A stretch of 52,305 nt of DNA from a candidate division FCPU426 bacterium. Lineage in GTDB: Bacteria; Oederibacteriota; Muellerivitia; Muellerivitales; Muellerivitaceae. Location of the stretch: NCBI GenBank assembly GCA_030041545.1, contig JASHNQ010000014.1:1-52305 (forward strand), read 5' to 3'. The notes under the pieces are model-generated. The model worked only from the letters and a program-made list of their open reading frames with translations, was not told the origin of the DNA and ran no database searches. The translations under genes were made by a program, and so were the position numbers. How positions within the stretch are numbered: the stretch's first letter is position 1; each line of letters starts with the position of its first letter. This document shows positions 52,303-52,305 of this stretch, in pieces.

Positions 52303-52305
52303 GGT

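Overview
The window is about 52 kb of a G+C-rich chromosome from a diderm bacterium. Lipoproteins with lipoboxes, outer-membrane beta-barrels, an OmpA-type anchor and a TonB-receptor-like barrel all point to an outer membrane. The mixture of PorV-like barrels, FlgD-Ig / type-IX-like C-terminal domains, NHL propellers and a very long Thr/Asn/Pro repeat protein resembles uncultured lineages around the FCB group, and I infer such a lineage. No rRNA or marker phylogeny is available here, so the phylum stays open. Almost all genes lie on the minus strand. TTG and GTG starts with good ribosome binding sites are frequent.

Layout. 1-700: the 3'-truncated end of a lipoprotein gene, a start-less coding fragment and tRNA-Lys(UUU), in sequence that is visibly A+T richer. 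797-3645: purA and a PorV-like barrel with FN3 and TPR-like tail. 3680-8254: a giant secreted lectin-like protein with about 29 copies of an 18-residue Thr-rich repeat. 8652-9696: a good sigma-54-type promoter match and an NHL-repeat lipoprotein. 9744-16836: the conserved rplU-rpmA-obg-proB...nadD-rsfS block, in which the usual proA position holds a J-domain/TPR gene and a lid-less DnaK. 16937-24348: an envelope operon (PorV-FlgD-OmpA fusion, TPR/PD40 lipoprotein, TPR protein, tRNA-Gly, TonB-receptor-like barrel, second PorV). 24603-26063: a PpiD/SurA-like parvulin, divergent. 26148-33873: maf, a 55-residue small gene, rnc, fabF, acpP, fabG, fabD, fabH, plsX, rpmF and the DUF177 gene. 34098-38206: coaD, rsmD, recG, and rpmB divergent with a structured leader. 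38308-40333: a lipoprotein, rpiB, an arginine-phosphatase-like LMW-PTP and tsaC. 40495-49564: purD, purH, an orphan membrane gene, purN, two O-antigen-ligase-like/TPR membrane proteins and purM. 49762-51980: an SseB-like gene and a membrane diguanylate cyclase. The last 325 bases hold dispersed repeats.

How the genes work together. The housekeeping blocks cover fatty acid and phospholipid synthesis with RNase III, purine synthesis (PurM, N, H, D, A), ribosome assembly (L21, L27, L28, L32, Obg, RsfS, RsmD, RNase III), and cofactor and tRNA modification (NadD, CoaD, TsaC). Into these are set envelope genes that look like parts of one cell-surface machine. Three PorV-type barrels (one fused to OmpA), a PorE-like TPR/PD40 lipoprotein and a giant lectin with a type-IX-like C-terminal domain suggest an outer-membrane export and attachment pathway arranged differently from the Bacteroidetes T9SS. 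Several intergenic gaps carry short inverted-repeat elements, including three copies of one CACGAAG-rich family.
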